The position numbers and the translations under genes are program-made. Below the pieces are notes generated by a model. That model did not search any database. It was not told where the DNA came from and worked only from the letters and a program-made list of their open reading frames with translations. From Symsagittifera roscoffensis (Eukaryota > Xenacoelomorpha > Acoela > Convolutidae), in NCBI RefSeq assembly GCF_963678635.1, contig NC_087064.1:45741346-45805345 (forward strand): DNA of 64,000 bases, read 5' to 3'. Below, piece after piece: positions 24,601-32,776 of this stretch. Each line of letters opens with the position of its first letter. The first letter of the stretch is position 1.

Positions 24601-27308
24601 GGTGTGTCAAGTTGATGGACGATGCTCATGCCCCGGAGATAATGAGTGGGCAAATGAACGTGGTGAAGACGTATTTGAAAGCCAGGTACAGGCTGTCGAA
24701 TCTCCTAAGGACTCAACGAAATGATAGAATGACGAGCAGTCTGAAGAGATGGATCGAGAATGGAGCACCTGACAAGGGAGACTTGGAAGAAGACAGCTAC
24801 AAGATCTTGAAGCAATTCTACCTGAAGCGAAACGACTTGTTGTACCTGAATAAGGACGGAATCGTTGCCTGCAAGCGAAAAGAGGAGGACAAGGTCCTCT
24901 ATAAATACAATTCAATAGTGTTACCACAGTTGTACCAGACCGAATTGCTCTTTCGCTCACATGATCAGATGGGTCATCAAGGCGTGGACAAAGTGTATAA
25001 CAGGATACAGAAACGATTCGAATGGCCGGGATTGAAAAAGGCTTGTGAGAAGTGGATCGCCGCATGCCTGTCATGTCAGCAGGCGAAGGATCCCAGGAAA
25101 CTAAGGTTCCCCCTACAGTCAATAGAGTCGTCAGGTTTCAACGAAGTGGTGCAAATTGATCATCAGAAAATCTGTATGACAGCAACGGGCTATAATCAGG
25201 TGCTGGTAATGATCGACCATTTTACGAAGTATGCGGAGGCAGCACCCTGCATGACAGCATCGGCGGAAGAACTATGCGATCATCTGATAAATGTATGGAT
25301 AGCGAGGCATGGCTGCCCCATCACGTTCCAATCGGACAATGGCAAAGCATTCGTGGGCGATCTCACGAAGGAGTTGATGAAGAGGTCGCAGGTAGCGCAG
25401 GCCCACTCGACCACTTATCACCCGCAAACGAATGGCCTAGTCGAGAGGCAAAATCGCACACTGGTATCCATGCTGAGAGTCTATTGCTCGCGTTACATGG
25501 ATGACTGGGACAAGCACTTGCCGCAAGTGATGGGTGCTTACAACAGCACGGAGCATTCCACCACGGGAATAAGTCCGCACATGATGTTAACGGGCCATGA
25601 AAAAGCGCTCCCGTTGACGTTTTTCTACCCTGAATATGAGGGGAAGAGGACAGCACCGCAAACGTACGTGCGGGATGTTATTAGAAGACAGCAGGATCTC
25701 AATGACTTATGCAGGAGGAATACGCAACAGGCGCAAATTAGACAAAAAAGGAGGTTTGACAAAAGGACAGCTGATGCGAAAGCCTACTCAGTTGGCGACT
25801 ACGTCTGGGTGTTCCAGGAAGTGGTTCTACCAAAAGGAACCAAGAAATTATTAAAGAAATGGCGTGGTCCATTTCAGATAACAGAGGTGCACCAAGGAGG
25901 TCGTTTTTATCGGCTGAGCACTGGAAGAGCGGCTCATTACGAGAATATCAAACCCCACAATGCCTCGTCAGAGGATTGGTGCATCCCAGCGGACATGCAA
26001 GAGGGAGACTATTTGATAGTGGATCCTGCTTGTGAAGTGAATGAAAGGGGTACTCGCGACAAGAACGACGGGAATGAGGTGGTGGACGATTGCGATCTAC
26101 CACTGGATCTCGAGTTGACCGAGCGAGTAGAGGTGGACGATGAAACTCTACCTTATGCCGAAGAAGACTGGGACTGCCCGGAACAAACCGAAATTGACAA
26201 AGGAATACAGCCTGACTTTCCTCTCACTATGGAAACACGCCAAAGCAAGAGAGGAAAAAACCGGAAGAAATACAATCCGTACGGCGAGGACTTCGTTGTA
26301 GACAGGATAGTAGTAAGTGATGTCATGGACTCGCTGGTGGGACTGGACGAAGTGGCGATGCTAGAAGAAATTGACCTTGTGAACGATATGGATCAAGATT
26401 GGATCGACGATCGATCAGATCCGGAAGTGGAGTTCGAACCAGAAGCGGAACAGACTCATGAGCAAGAACTAACAAACTTGCGCGTGCTCGAATGGCTCCA
26501 TGATCTGCCGACAGATCCAAAAGAGACGATCCTGACGATTCAGGACGTCGATAGAGACGGCGTCAAATACATCAGTCATGACAATACCGAGTCCAACTGG
26601 GTCGCCCCAGATGGTCCTCTACAAGTTCCACAATCCAACCTCGATCTCCTAGACTTTGGGCGATCGACGGGGACGTCGATGGATATTTTTGTCCGGGGAG
26701 TGGGGGTAGGACTCACCCACACCGAAAATCTGATAATAAAAAAATTGAAATCGGCAAGAGAAACCGGAGAACTAGAGACAGAGGGCGAGAATGCTAAAAA
26801 ACCGCCTTTTGGACGAATCTTTGAATCGTATTTTGATCTACCGAACCATTATTCGAACAATATCGTCATAACGGACAGCGATTTCATACTCACGGAACGC
26901 ACGTGCGCCATAGCGATAACCGCGGACGTAAGCTTCAAAACAGCACTAGCGGCTGACTTCAAGAGAGAGTATAAAAATATCGAGTTTTTGTGGAAGCAGA
27001 GGCCTGGTGTGGGAGGGATGATAGCGCTGCCCCCTGTCGCATCACAGATACCAGGGAAATATTTGTGTTTTTTGGTTACGAAAGCTACTGATAGGCAACA
27101 CGTGAATCCGGAGAGCTTGGTATTGGCCTTGACTCGACTTAGGGATTTCCTGGTTGAGAGAGGTGTGACCTCTCTCTCGTTACCAGTTTATGATCCCAAT
27201 AGAGGGAAGCTACACCCGAGAGAGTTGTACGCTCTTGTGCATGTGATATTTTCAGAGACTGACATAGAAGTCTACTTACATAAAAAATACTATCTGAGTA
27301 TATGCTAG
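18672..27308 (+). CDS. Gag-pol polyprotein, 2878 codons, with C-terminal macro-like domain
   Basis: Retroelement polyprotein for particle formation, reverse transcription and integration. In order: coiled coil (residues 10-130); capsid-like gag (about 225-420); zinc knuckle 1 near 460, lacking its first Cys (GANCGSMDHHVSAC); knuckle 2 near 512, complete (CFFCNLEGHFKSDC, CX2CX4HX4C). Aspartic protease follows, with LDTGA near 820 and ILGRDF near 893. RT is at about 1178-1345 with TLDLGSAFWQ and YVDD at 1306-1309. RNase H is at about 1452-1538 with DTDAS, KAEMFAV and RVDNRA. A Ser/Glu linker with repeated SGES (about 1790-1876) precedes integrase: the H2C2 finger (HDQMGH..CLSC) and a D,D,E core at about 2162, 2222 and 2258. 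A GPF motif lies near 2400, then a long acidic linker. The last ~140 residues (FKREYKNIEF, KPGVGG-like, YLCFLVTK, LTRLRDFL) resemble a macro domain. No break inside; the true start lies upstream, so this is a 5'-truncated frame. Confidence 0.92.
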   Translation: MGAAGDISDMFAGVMNGLDELRRDMTKRIDQVDERAHHGRESLKDELTHVKSQARFDQAQLIRDTDQCLAESLAQANKESEEREARMTREIERLLNDHDNTYAQTMTGLERRLDAKSDLMMRKLDAILNGSSWQEHSNSRERSRHANVGDGTGNSARAQQGSRTNYEHRNKERPRAAPQRPGWTNPVPPEADATPETRLPTVPQVSSVPDLTTVSQDTTMYASMFEPLNRSLETFITKLSKSTERGERSRRTLKKPKSYKDESDGCIDTWIEVMKLHFEEENLSKKQECSALTSNLEGTALNCVMAKRANERDSARKIFDILLNRFGSGVQGHQAMVKFEKRRQRDEESIDKFLDDLELLRRRSNPDERISERNLAIASKFMDGVRSEELKTMLATHFTLSLDQVPTPDDLRMKSREYLLIKPRAQNRYSNYGNYSGTNTGANSSWYKPRDDMDKRRSGANCGSMDHHVSACSAYKQNMKAIGYFLEDVDATDEDHEEYVRGLIMKYGPRCFFCNLEGHFKSDCTQFWDAVADAKHPRHEDALSGVKASRARLINEAESRRKETTPSTFTTKKVRTWPDEVVASNLEAESSSPLKVDYGLAARTALQNVKQDLATKEVEQWVRSELESTDLRESFNVLGKTTKAEDKEEPKKQGLKLNVISGKTFGMTKAGTKIMSIISVAGHQVVKKLSEPSEITLVHLDIYADYLKEKDPKLDSRAVRALLTTGGPRLMKVDGHYIDVHGPYPILMNLDGINIYTKAHITDANDQIGRIYIGQEELKVRRIGHNAMLEQDAVHIGCEADLAAHVLDVQGRQLSVKGLLDTGAVVSVMPVKTWTDMGFERSDLIPTNIRLAAANQGAIYVTGRTPIISLQLGGRHLWMSFLVVENLDESDQFILGRDFVRNFDVTIDLNDGLIRIKDPERKYEKRPLNKILINQAKVPIFLDRKVRLKPNQAVVATFRMRNLNELSNDRQVCLVPNPNSKSSAILGRSFSLTQSGLCVSVLLNTEATTVTIQRGKKLGYALPLNTDFLSVENLKKFYVTKCPLHANQECIMKRVNELKSSRKLFSMKSETDDGLSSCSNFPERPTEAELAANKPVLPEIEHLKDKISDTELDSLRAVLNRNADVFSKHKADIGCCNFVEHEIEIEEGSVPHREGARRMTPNKSEACRKEFEMLMEYDMIEPSKSPWACGVVMAKKKGGQLRFCCDFRYLNAVTIKDAYPIPRIDESLSKLGDAKFFTTLDLGSAFWQVPLRKQDREKIGFACELGLFQWKRMPFGLCNATATFQRLMARALTSVTKKYGNLIMCYVDDVVIATPTLEDHIERLEEVFSCMKQAGLKCKPSKCEILRDSIKYLGRLVDKHGVRPDPEAVEAVLTWKAPKTDTQLMSFLGFANYYREFIKGYADKIYPMQRLMRNKGKTCTWTDEAQVSFENIKRELCEAPILGMPTEKGMFVLDTDASVVAISGILHQEQEWNGRTVLRPIAYGSKVLSDTEMKYGAPKAEMFAVITFVEKYRAYLGSAPFKLRVDNRALAWLKTYSMDQSYIGRWIVRLDGYHMIIEHRTRDKHQNADSLSKKTEFYARLEEKQANQSEIKDGFSFLDKETYDKLPLTRWLDKSGHPISGHSDLPVETAAEIKLLARGEPVPLDLLVRSNLVQQELTRLGINSMALLNRTVNVAPDVMGKLRDLLDREVDRHDREWMETMQRLTVTERTEKRPVSIRSRGVERDCRSIVNQLVSSMPKEVLLRTSFTEYGTLNQNQTTEEVRIKSKSSFTRRVHFTDAKEEYEPSPDCSSVDKTMSGESDTFEPVKDDSSEESDTFEPVQDDLSGERLARPPRGIILSGESGSKQPMDRVLSGESRNISDNLEYDVGESVNSSVDSRPQSWDNTSETTSNSDMSEIAIHSLLVDWKQRGLDRETHQDPDRDRYTSDEEGTVVDNAADELELIAVSKRPTRLLPHGTVVRTNLEPSVQEATPLKKIWCVKLMDDAHAPEIMSGQMNVVKTYLKARYRLSNLLRTQRNDRMTSSLKRWIENGAPDKGDLEEDSYKILKQFYLKRNDLLYLNKDGIVACKRKEEDKVLYKYNSIVLPQLYQTELLFRSHDQMGHQGVDKVYNRIQKRFEWPGLKKACEKWIAACLSCQQAKDPRKLRFPLQSIESSGFNEVVQIDHQKICMTATGYNQVLVMIDHFTKYAEAAPCMTASAEELCDHLINVWIARHGCPITFQSDNGKAFVGDLTKELMKRSQVAQAHSTTYHPQTNGLVERQNRTLVSMLRVYCSRYMDDWDKHLPQVMGAYNSTEHSTTGISPHMMLTGHEKALPLTFFYPEYEGKRTAPQTYVRDVIRRQQDLNDLCRRNTQQAQIRQKRRFDKRTADAKAYSVGDYVWVFQEVVLPKGTKKLLKKWRGPFQITEVHQGGRFYRLSTGRAAHYENIKPHNASSEDWCIPADMQEGDYLIVDPACEVNERGTRDKNDGNEVVDDCDLPLDLELTERVEVDDETLPYAEEDWDCPEQTEIDKGIQPDFPLTMETRQSKRGKNRKKYNPYGEDFVVDRIVVSDVMDSLVGLDEVAMLEEIDLVNDMDQDWIDDRSDPEVEFEPEAEQTHEQELTNLRVLEWLHDLPTDPKETILTIQDVDRDGVKYISHDNTESNWVAPDGPLQVPQSNLDLLDFGRSTGTSMDIFVRGVGVGLTHTENLIIKKLKSARETGELETEGENAKKPPFGRIFESYFDLPNHYSNNIVITDSDFILTERTCAIAITADVSFKTALAADFKREYKNIEFLWKQRPGVGGMIALPPVASQIPGKYLCFLVTKATDRQHVNPESLVLALTRLRDFLVERGVTSLSLPVYDPNRGKLHPRELYALVHVIFSETDIEVYLHKKYYLSIC

Positions 27309-27485
27309 GATTGCGCTCGGCGATAAGTGGTTTTTATTAGGTAACTTGACAGAGATTAGGATTAAGTTTAGATTAGGATTAAGTTTTATTAGGGATTAGG
27401 TTTTTATATGATAGTATAGGTGTGTGATGTTTATGTGTCTATGTTATGCTATTGTTATGATAGGTTTTATGTTTGTGTCATAAAA

Positions 27486-27505
27486 GACCTGGGGCACTCC
27501 AGGTC
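27486..27505 (+). promoter_or_regulatory. Inter-ORF hairpin 1
   Basis: GACCTGGGGCACTCCAGGTC. In copy B (46025-46044) it is the perfect palindrome GACCTGGAGTACTCCAGGTC; the differing positions still pair through G-U. Could act as an RNA hairpin or a DNA palindrome. Confidence 0.6.
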
Positions 27506-27547
27506 ATCAAGGTGACAGCGCACATTCGTGCTACTTTGACAAAGGCA

Positions 27548-27566
27548 AAGGTGGACGATCCACCTT
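27548..27566 (+). promoter_or_regulatory. Inter-ORF hairpin 2
   Basis: AAGGTGGA CGA TCCACCTT, an 8-bp stem with a 3-nt loop. Copy B keeps it with one G-U pair (near 45963-45982). Confidence 0.6.
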
Positions 27567-27717
27567 GGTGCTAAAATTTTAAATCAGAATTGAAAAAAGA
27601 ATTTCAATGGAGATTTTTAAAGAATTGATTGATGTTGTATCTAAAAATGATGGTTCTAAGTCGCGACTTGTTTTTTAGATCTTGATTGATCAGAAATTGT
27701 TTATTGAATCCATTGAA

Positions 27718-30700
27718 TCGAAGCGTCACAGGAGAAGACAAAGTTGCGACGAACGCAGGCGAATGCAAGCAGTATTGTGGCATGCCCTTACTAACGGACT
27801 TAGCTGTCATGATGCGGATTGATCCGTTGGCTCTGGTCCACGGACTGAGGGAATTCGTCACAGTGGTGTATGGACCGGTGATGTCTTTTGCGTTCCCGGA
27901 TGTGCAAGTTAAAGCGTACAGGAATTCAGTGTTGTACGTCAACCTGGTCTCAGTTGTGGATTGTTCCGTGCTGAATTGGGTAGAGCAGAGTGAACTGAGA
28001 AGGCTGGCTAGCGACGATAGGCTGTTCGGAAGAATAGCAGAGCCAGGCTGGGTGTTGATGGACTTCAACAACCACTTCAAGTGCCGAATGGGCCGTGAGG
28101 ATCTGTCCCACATCCAGTTCAACCCAAAACTTTGGAATTTGAGACCAGTGGTGAAAGATACAGGAGAGGCTGTGGGAGTACCTCAATTGCCAGGAGCCTA
28201 GACCCACGCGAAAGAGAATCAGCAAACATGGCTTCCTGGGTCCAGGCCGCTGCCGGACCAATGCCCTCGATATCCACCAATAAGGAGGATGTTGTTGGGA
28301 GTCACGTCTCCCATCATTGCCCCTCGCATCGGAGCAGCTCGTGACGCAGAGAAGAGAATGCTGAAGTGGAGTGGAGGGATGGAGCCGCGCTTCATCAGCT
28401 GGAACGCTGCCGCCGCGCATACGTTTGACTTCTCATTCCCTGATGCCTGGAGCAGGAAAAAGATCAAGGCACTACCCTCCAGGAGACCAGAGGTCTCGGC
28501 TGAAACGTGGAACGAAGTGTATTCTTCCGCGGATGACTTATCGAGACTGAAGTGGCCAGGAGAAGCGAAAGTAGTGATGCTGGAGGTGACAAGAGAGAGC
28601 AGAGGAGGCTCATATATAACGATAGAAGACCTGGCTCCACATGGCGAGGAGTTAGTAGAATTCCTGGTGGATGATGAATTGTTTTATCACGCAGGAGACA
28701 TGGCCGTACCGGCTCGGCCGGATTTGGGCACAGACGCACGACAAGGACCCTCGGGACCCAAGCCGAAACCTGATGCGGACGACGATGAATTGATGGATCA
28801 GGACGATAACGATGACGGGACCGGAAGTAAGACGGAGAAACTGGGAGAGACCGATCTAGGAGCGTTGGAAAGGGACTTGCTAGAATACCGGTTCAGTGAA
28901 GACGACGATGGGGAAGTCGATGGGAGTTTATTGCTGATGGCACCATCGTCCTTCATGTCTCCTACAAAGGAGGCGTCGGCCGATCTATCTCCGATGGACC
29001 CAATAAGCCAGGCTAGAGAGTGCCGAAGCAGGGATCCGCAGAAACTGCTTCATGAATCACCGAGGAGGAGGAAAATCGAAGAGTCGATGAAGATATCGTT
29101 CCTCAGTACGTTACCAGAAGAGGAATGGGAAAGATAGCAAATGGAGCTGGAAGGCAAGACAGGAGCAACCTGGAGCCGAGTGAACTTCATGGAAAAATCG
29201 TGGGACGTGATACGACGATATGGGACACAATCCATAATGAAGGTGGGATTGAATCAACCCATCATGCGTGAGGTCCTGGAGAAAATAGTGAACTCCATGG
29301 AATCGGATGTTCTGACCGAGTCAGTTACAGAAAACAGTGCCGATGACCAGCAGGGCACAAAGAAGTTACTTGTTAGACGAGCCAAAAAAGGGCTGAAGAG
29401 ACTGAAAGGAAAGACAGGGAGTCGAGCCATGAACCCGAGAGTGGTGAAGTCGAGAGCCAGCGCAGTGGTGACCTCTTTAACGAGCGCAGGTCGGTCAGGC
29501 GAGAGCGGGAAAGGAGATGGTGCGACACCAGCCGGGGGAGAAAAAGAAAACCTGATACCCCCTATGCTCTTGGCAGGTCTGACAGTAACCGCCACAAGAT
29601 CGAAGAAGACGGCGCGAACCCTGGCAGACACTAAGTTAGAAATGGAAATCATCAGTCAATGTGGATCTGGAGGACTTGAAGATTATAGGCCCTCGCGAAT
29701 CAACATGGCCAAGTTGAAACTGGAAGGACAACTCGACGTGGTCAAGTACAGTCGAATAACTGTGCCGGAATCGGTCCACATGGGAGATCCGGCAGGGGGT
29801 TATGTGGAGATGTTGAAAGCGAGGAACTCCGCGAGAGGGCACCTGATGGCTTGGAGCGAGAAGCGAGCCATGCAAGAATATCTGAAAGGGCTTACGGAGA
29901 ACTCTAACTTCAATCGAAAAGAGTATGGCACGGTAATGTCATCAGAAGCGAACGAAGTTGGATTGGAAAAACTGCTAGAGGTTTCTTGGAGGGCGGCCCT
30001 CCAGAAATACTTCGATGAGACGATGCATGCACCTGCGACGGTGGCAGCATACCTAGCTCATCCATGCACGAGAACTGATCTACAAGTACGACTGGCTTGG
30101 TGCTTGATGGGCATCAAGAAGGCGGAGTATGAAGCCAGTAATGACTCGAGATCACGAGAACAGGAGCTAGAATTGATGGAAGCTCTGCGAGCATTGATCT
30201 CAAAAGACGATTCAGCGATAGCATGGGCTAAGCGAAAGGATGCCCTTTGCTTTGTCAGGTTCGTGGTGGATCGTATCCCCACTCCTGTTTTGGGAGAATG
30301 TATCAAGATCATTCGGCAAAAGGGAGTTGATTGTGAAAGGAACTTCCTTAGGGCACTCCTGGAACTATATCAGGACATGCCATTGACTGTGCCAAGCAAG
30401 GGGTCGAATGATATGGAAAACTATCGCAAGTTGGAAGAGGTGAGAAGATATTCCAACAAAGAATTGAGAGTGAGCCGGGAGTTGATTGAAGCGGTCAGAG
30501 GACAAAAAGAGTTTGCAACACTAGGGAAACGGAAGTCATTCCAATATGTGTCTGGCATACCGGGGATAGCGTATAATCCCTTCGTGAATGAAGAAGCCAG
30601 GGAAGCGTACTTCGACTATGAGCAAGTCACAGTGCTCAACTTCTGGGTTGAACGGATTAAGGAAATCGGAATGCTGATGGTGGAACAACCCAAGCTGGGA

Positions 30701-32568
30701 ATTATTCTGGAAGAACGAGTGGTCGAACCCTCGATTCCCGAGCTAAAAGGACAAGTGAGTTTTGATTGTGGTTCTTGGGACGGTCCCTTGAAAACCAGTC
30801 TAGTAGTGATGTGGGAACTCATGAAGCCTTCCTGGTGTCCCCATCCTAACGCAGGCTTAATCTGGGACATGACCGCGGATATCATGTTAGACCGGGATGA
30901 TGATGCGAGTTTACATGATCTGGCCATGATACATCACCTGCTGGCCATGAGATTGACGAAGAGGAAGAGCAACCCGTCCACGGAGCTGTCCGAGGAAGGT
31001 ACACCGAGTAATTGGTTGAAGCAAGGCACATGCTTGGCTCAACACAGTGGGATGGAAGGACATGTTTGTAACCTGGGACACTGCCTGATTACGCTGAGCG
31101 AGCAGCATCGACAACTGGCACGATTGTACGGGAGATTGAGCATGTCAGATAAGAGTGCCATGGAGTTGGTCGCAGACTGGGTGACGGACGTAAACCTGAT
31201 CACAGCCTTGGGATTTTGTAGCATGACGAGTTCGATAGAATCGCTCGAGCGCCTGGAGCGTGCCCATGAGCTAGTGACGTCCCTCAGCGTGGAAATATTC
31301 CCTGGAGCATTGCAGACAGAGCAGAAGATTGGAGGCTGGCGAGAAGCTCTAGAAAATGAAATGAATTTGAAGGATAGTGAAGCCTATCACAGACCTACTG
31401 GTTCAAAATATATGGTGGGTTCAAGCTCCGCGCCATATTGTAATAGCAAGTATCCTACGCACATGGTGGTAGTGGATGCGAGGACGCAACAAGTGTTGGT
31501 TGACCAACTTTTCTCTGTGCCAAAGTGCGTGAAGTTGGCCAGAATGTCAGAAAGGTCATATGACTTGTTGGCAAAGATCTTTCGGGCAGTCCCGAAAAGA
31601 TCTGAAGGCGAGTTGCAAGATGTTGTGGGTGAAGAGTTCATGAGACTGAACGAAGGTAACGTGAGTGAGTTCCAGAAACAGAAAGCGAGTGGAGCGTTAC
31701 CCACTGAATTCCCTACCATAGAAGAGAAAGACGATTTACATAGAATTCTGATGGAAGTGGAGCCGTTGCTGGGAGCCTCAGGGTATCGGACCCGAAGGAA
31801 CATAGTGAGAACCCATGGGGAGTATCCTTGCCACTGCTTGGCGCAGACGTTGTGGTACCCCAAACGCGGGAATCTGATCCTAGTATGGGACGTGGAGGAA
31901 TTGTACTCCACGGGGTTGCCCGATCAGAATCAACAAGTGTCAATCGTGGTGGTTAGCGCCATGCTAGCAGTGAGATGGTTGGAGGCTAACGCGGACACAA
32001 GTCAGCAGGAGACGGCCGTGCCGACTCCTGAGCAGTTGATCAACGCGAAGATGAGTCATGAATTGGATCTTTTCAGAACCACCTGCAAGGTTCTGAGGAT
32101 ACCTAAAGCCATTGAAAGAATATGGTCAAGGCAAAGATTGATGCCTTGGTTCCGTGCAGTGATGACATCTTGGATATACGAACGCGCGAGCGTCACATGT
32201 CAAGGAACACGGAAGCCTATCAATCTTTCCAGCTAGATATAGGACCAGGAGCCTATAAACGAGCGTTCTTGACGCACAGAAACGCGGTCACCACAGCGGT
32301 GAAGCGGGTAGCTGGAACGCCTTGTGTTACTGAAGAGGAGAAGAAAGAGGTCTTAAGAGCTGACCTAGAACGAAACGTGAGCCTATGTCTTCACAACAGC
32401 TTTTGCAGGAACCGGGAGCAGAAGGTGAATGTGGACTTGCTACCTAGTTGCAAACCGAGGCTGCTGGAACAGGAGGGTTGGGACACGGCCCGCAACTCTC
32501 TGGACATGTTAGAGAAAGTCCTGGAAGACAGTGACGCTGAACATCAGGATGGAGAAATGATGGAATGA
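27718..32568 (+). pseudogene. ORF2 of copy A: 5'-deleted, C-terminal half, broken
   Basis: Aligns with copy B 41865-37401 and with copy D. The 5' half of ORF2, including both SGNH-like units, is missing: sequence jumps at about 27718 from the ORF2 leader to the middle of the ORF. One frame then runs to 32236 with two nonsense codons (TAG at 28199-28201 and TAG at 29135-29137, where copy B has sense codons). A 1-bp loss near 32189 shifts the last 120 codons into another frame ending at 32568. The unbroken part 29141-32236 is 1031 codons. Visible features are an acidic Asp/Glu tract near 28770-28900, basic clusters near 29380-29460 and otherwise globular helix-rich sequence with scattered Cys/His. 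No known domain was recognised. No signal peptide or membrane segment is evident, so it does not look like an envelope gene. Confidence 0.8.
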
Positions 32569-32776
32569 AGATGACCAAAGAAGAGAAGAGAAGGAGATAA
32601 AACTTGATTGTCTTTGTGTGTAAAAACTTGAACAAATCAACCAAGTTTTGATTATTGAACTTGTTAAACTTTTTGTTTTGATCCAGTTTGGTCAGACCAA
32701 ACTTTGAAAATGTTGCAATTGTTAAAATTGTTGAAATTATTGATTTTAGTTACTACTATCTATGTATGTATATAAG
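32569..32776 (+). other. 3' UTR of copy A
   Basis: About 200 bp, AT-rich, with the hairpin TTTGGTCAGACCAAA near 32686-32702. The same segment in minus orientation ends copies C and D. It runs directly into a truncated terminal repeat at 32777. Confidence 0.7.
32577..32597 (+). promoter_or_regulatory. Candidate polypurine tract
   Basis: A 21-nt uninterrupted purine run (AAAGAAGAGAAGAGAAGGAG..) nine bases after the ORF2 stop. It is the expected kind of plus-strand primer, but it lies about 180 nt before the terminal repeat as I draw it, instead of next to it. Either the terminal repeat starts earlier or this is not the working tract. Copies C and D have a similar interrupted tract. Confidence 0.45.

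Larger units (their letters stand above)
27309..27605 (+). promoter_or_regulatory. Inter-ORF segment of copy A
   Basis: About 300 bp without an ORF between the gag-pol stop and the ORF2 region. The first half is GATTAGG-rich, the second half holds two hairpins that are also present in copy B. The second ORF must be reached by a subgenomic or spliced RNA, by reinitiation, or by internal ribosome entry; the sequence alone does not decide which. Confidence 0.5.
14877..32776 (+). mobile_element. Copy A of a giant Ty3/gypsy-like retroelement (body)
   Basis: The body runs leader 14877-18027, gag head 18028-18663, gag-pol 18672-27308, inter-ORF segment, damaged ORF2 to 32568 and 3' UTR to 32776. 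Compared with copy B it lacks about 190 bp near 18650 and about 3.95 kb of the 5' half of ORF2 at about 27718. RT and RNase H order (PR-RT-RH-IN) is that of Ty3/gypsy elements. A TGG-starting stretch at 14889 (TGGCGCTCC), 12 nt after the terminal repeat, could be the tRNA primer site, but the gap is unusual and I did not match it to a tRNA. Confidence 0.85.

Noticed and set aside
24607-25122. Long antisense ORFs inside gag-pol and ORF2
   Set aside because: They are shadows of well-supported sense frames; the sense strand carries the catalytic motifs.
27686-32568. ORF2 as an envelope gene
   Set aside because: No signal peptide, furin-like site or C-terminal membrane anchor is visible, and the N-terminal half in copy B has hydrolase-like motifs.
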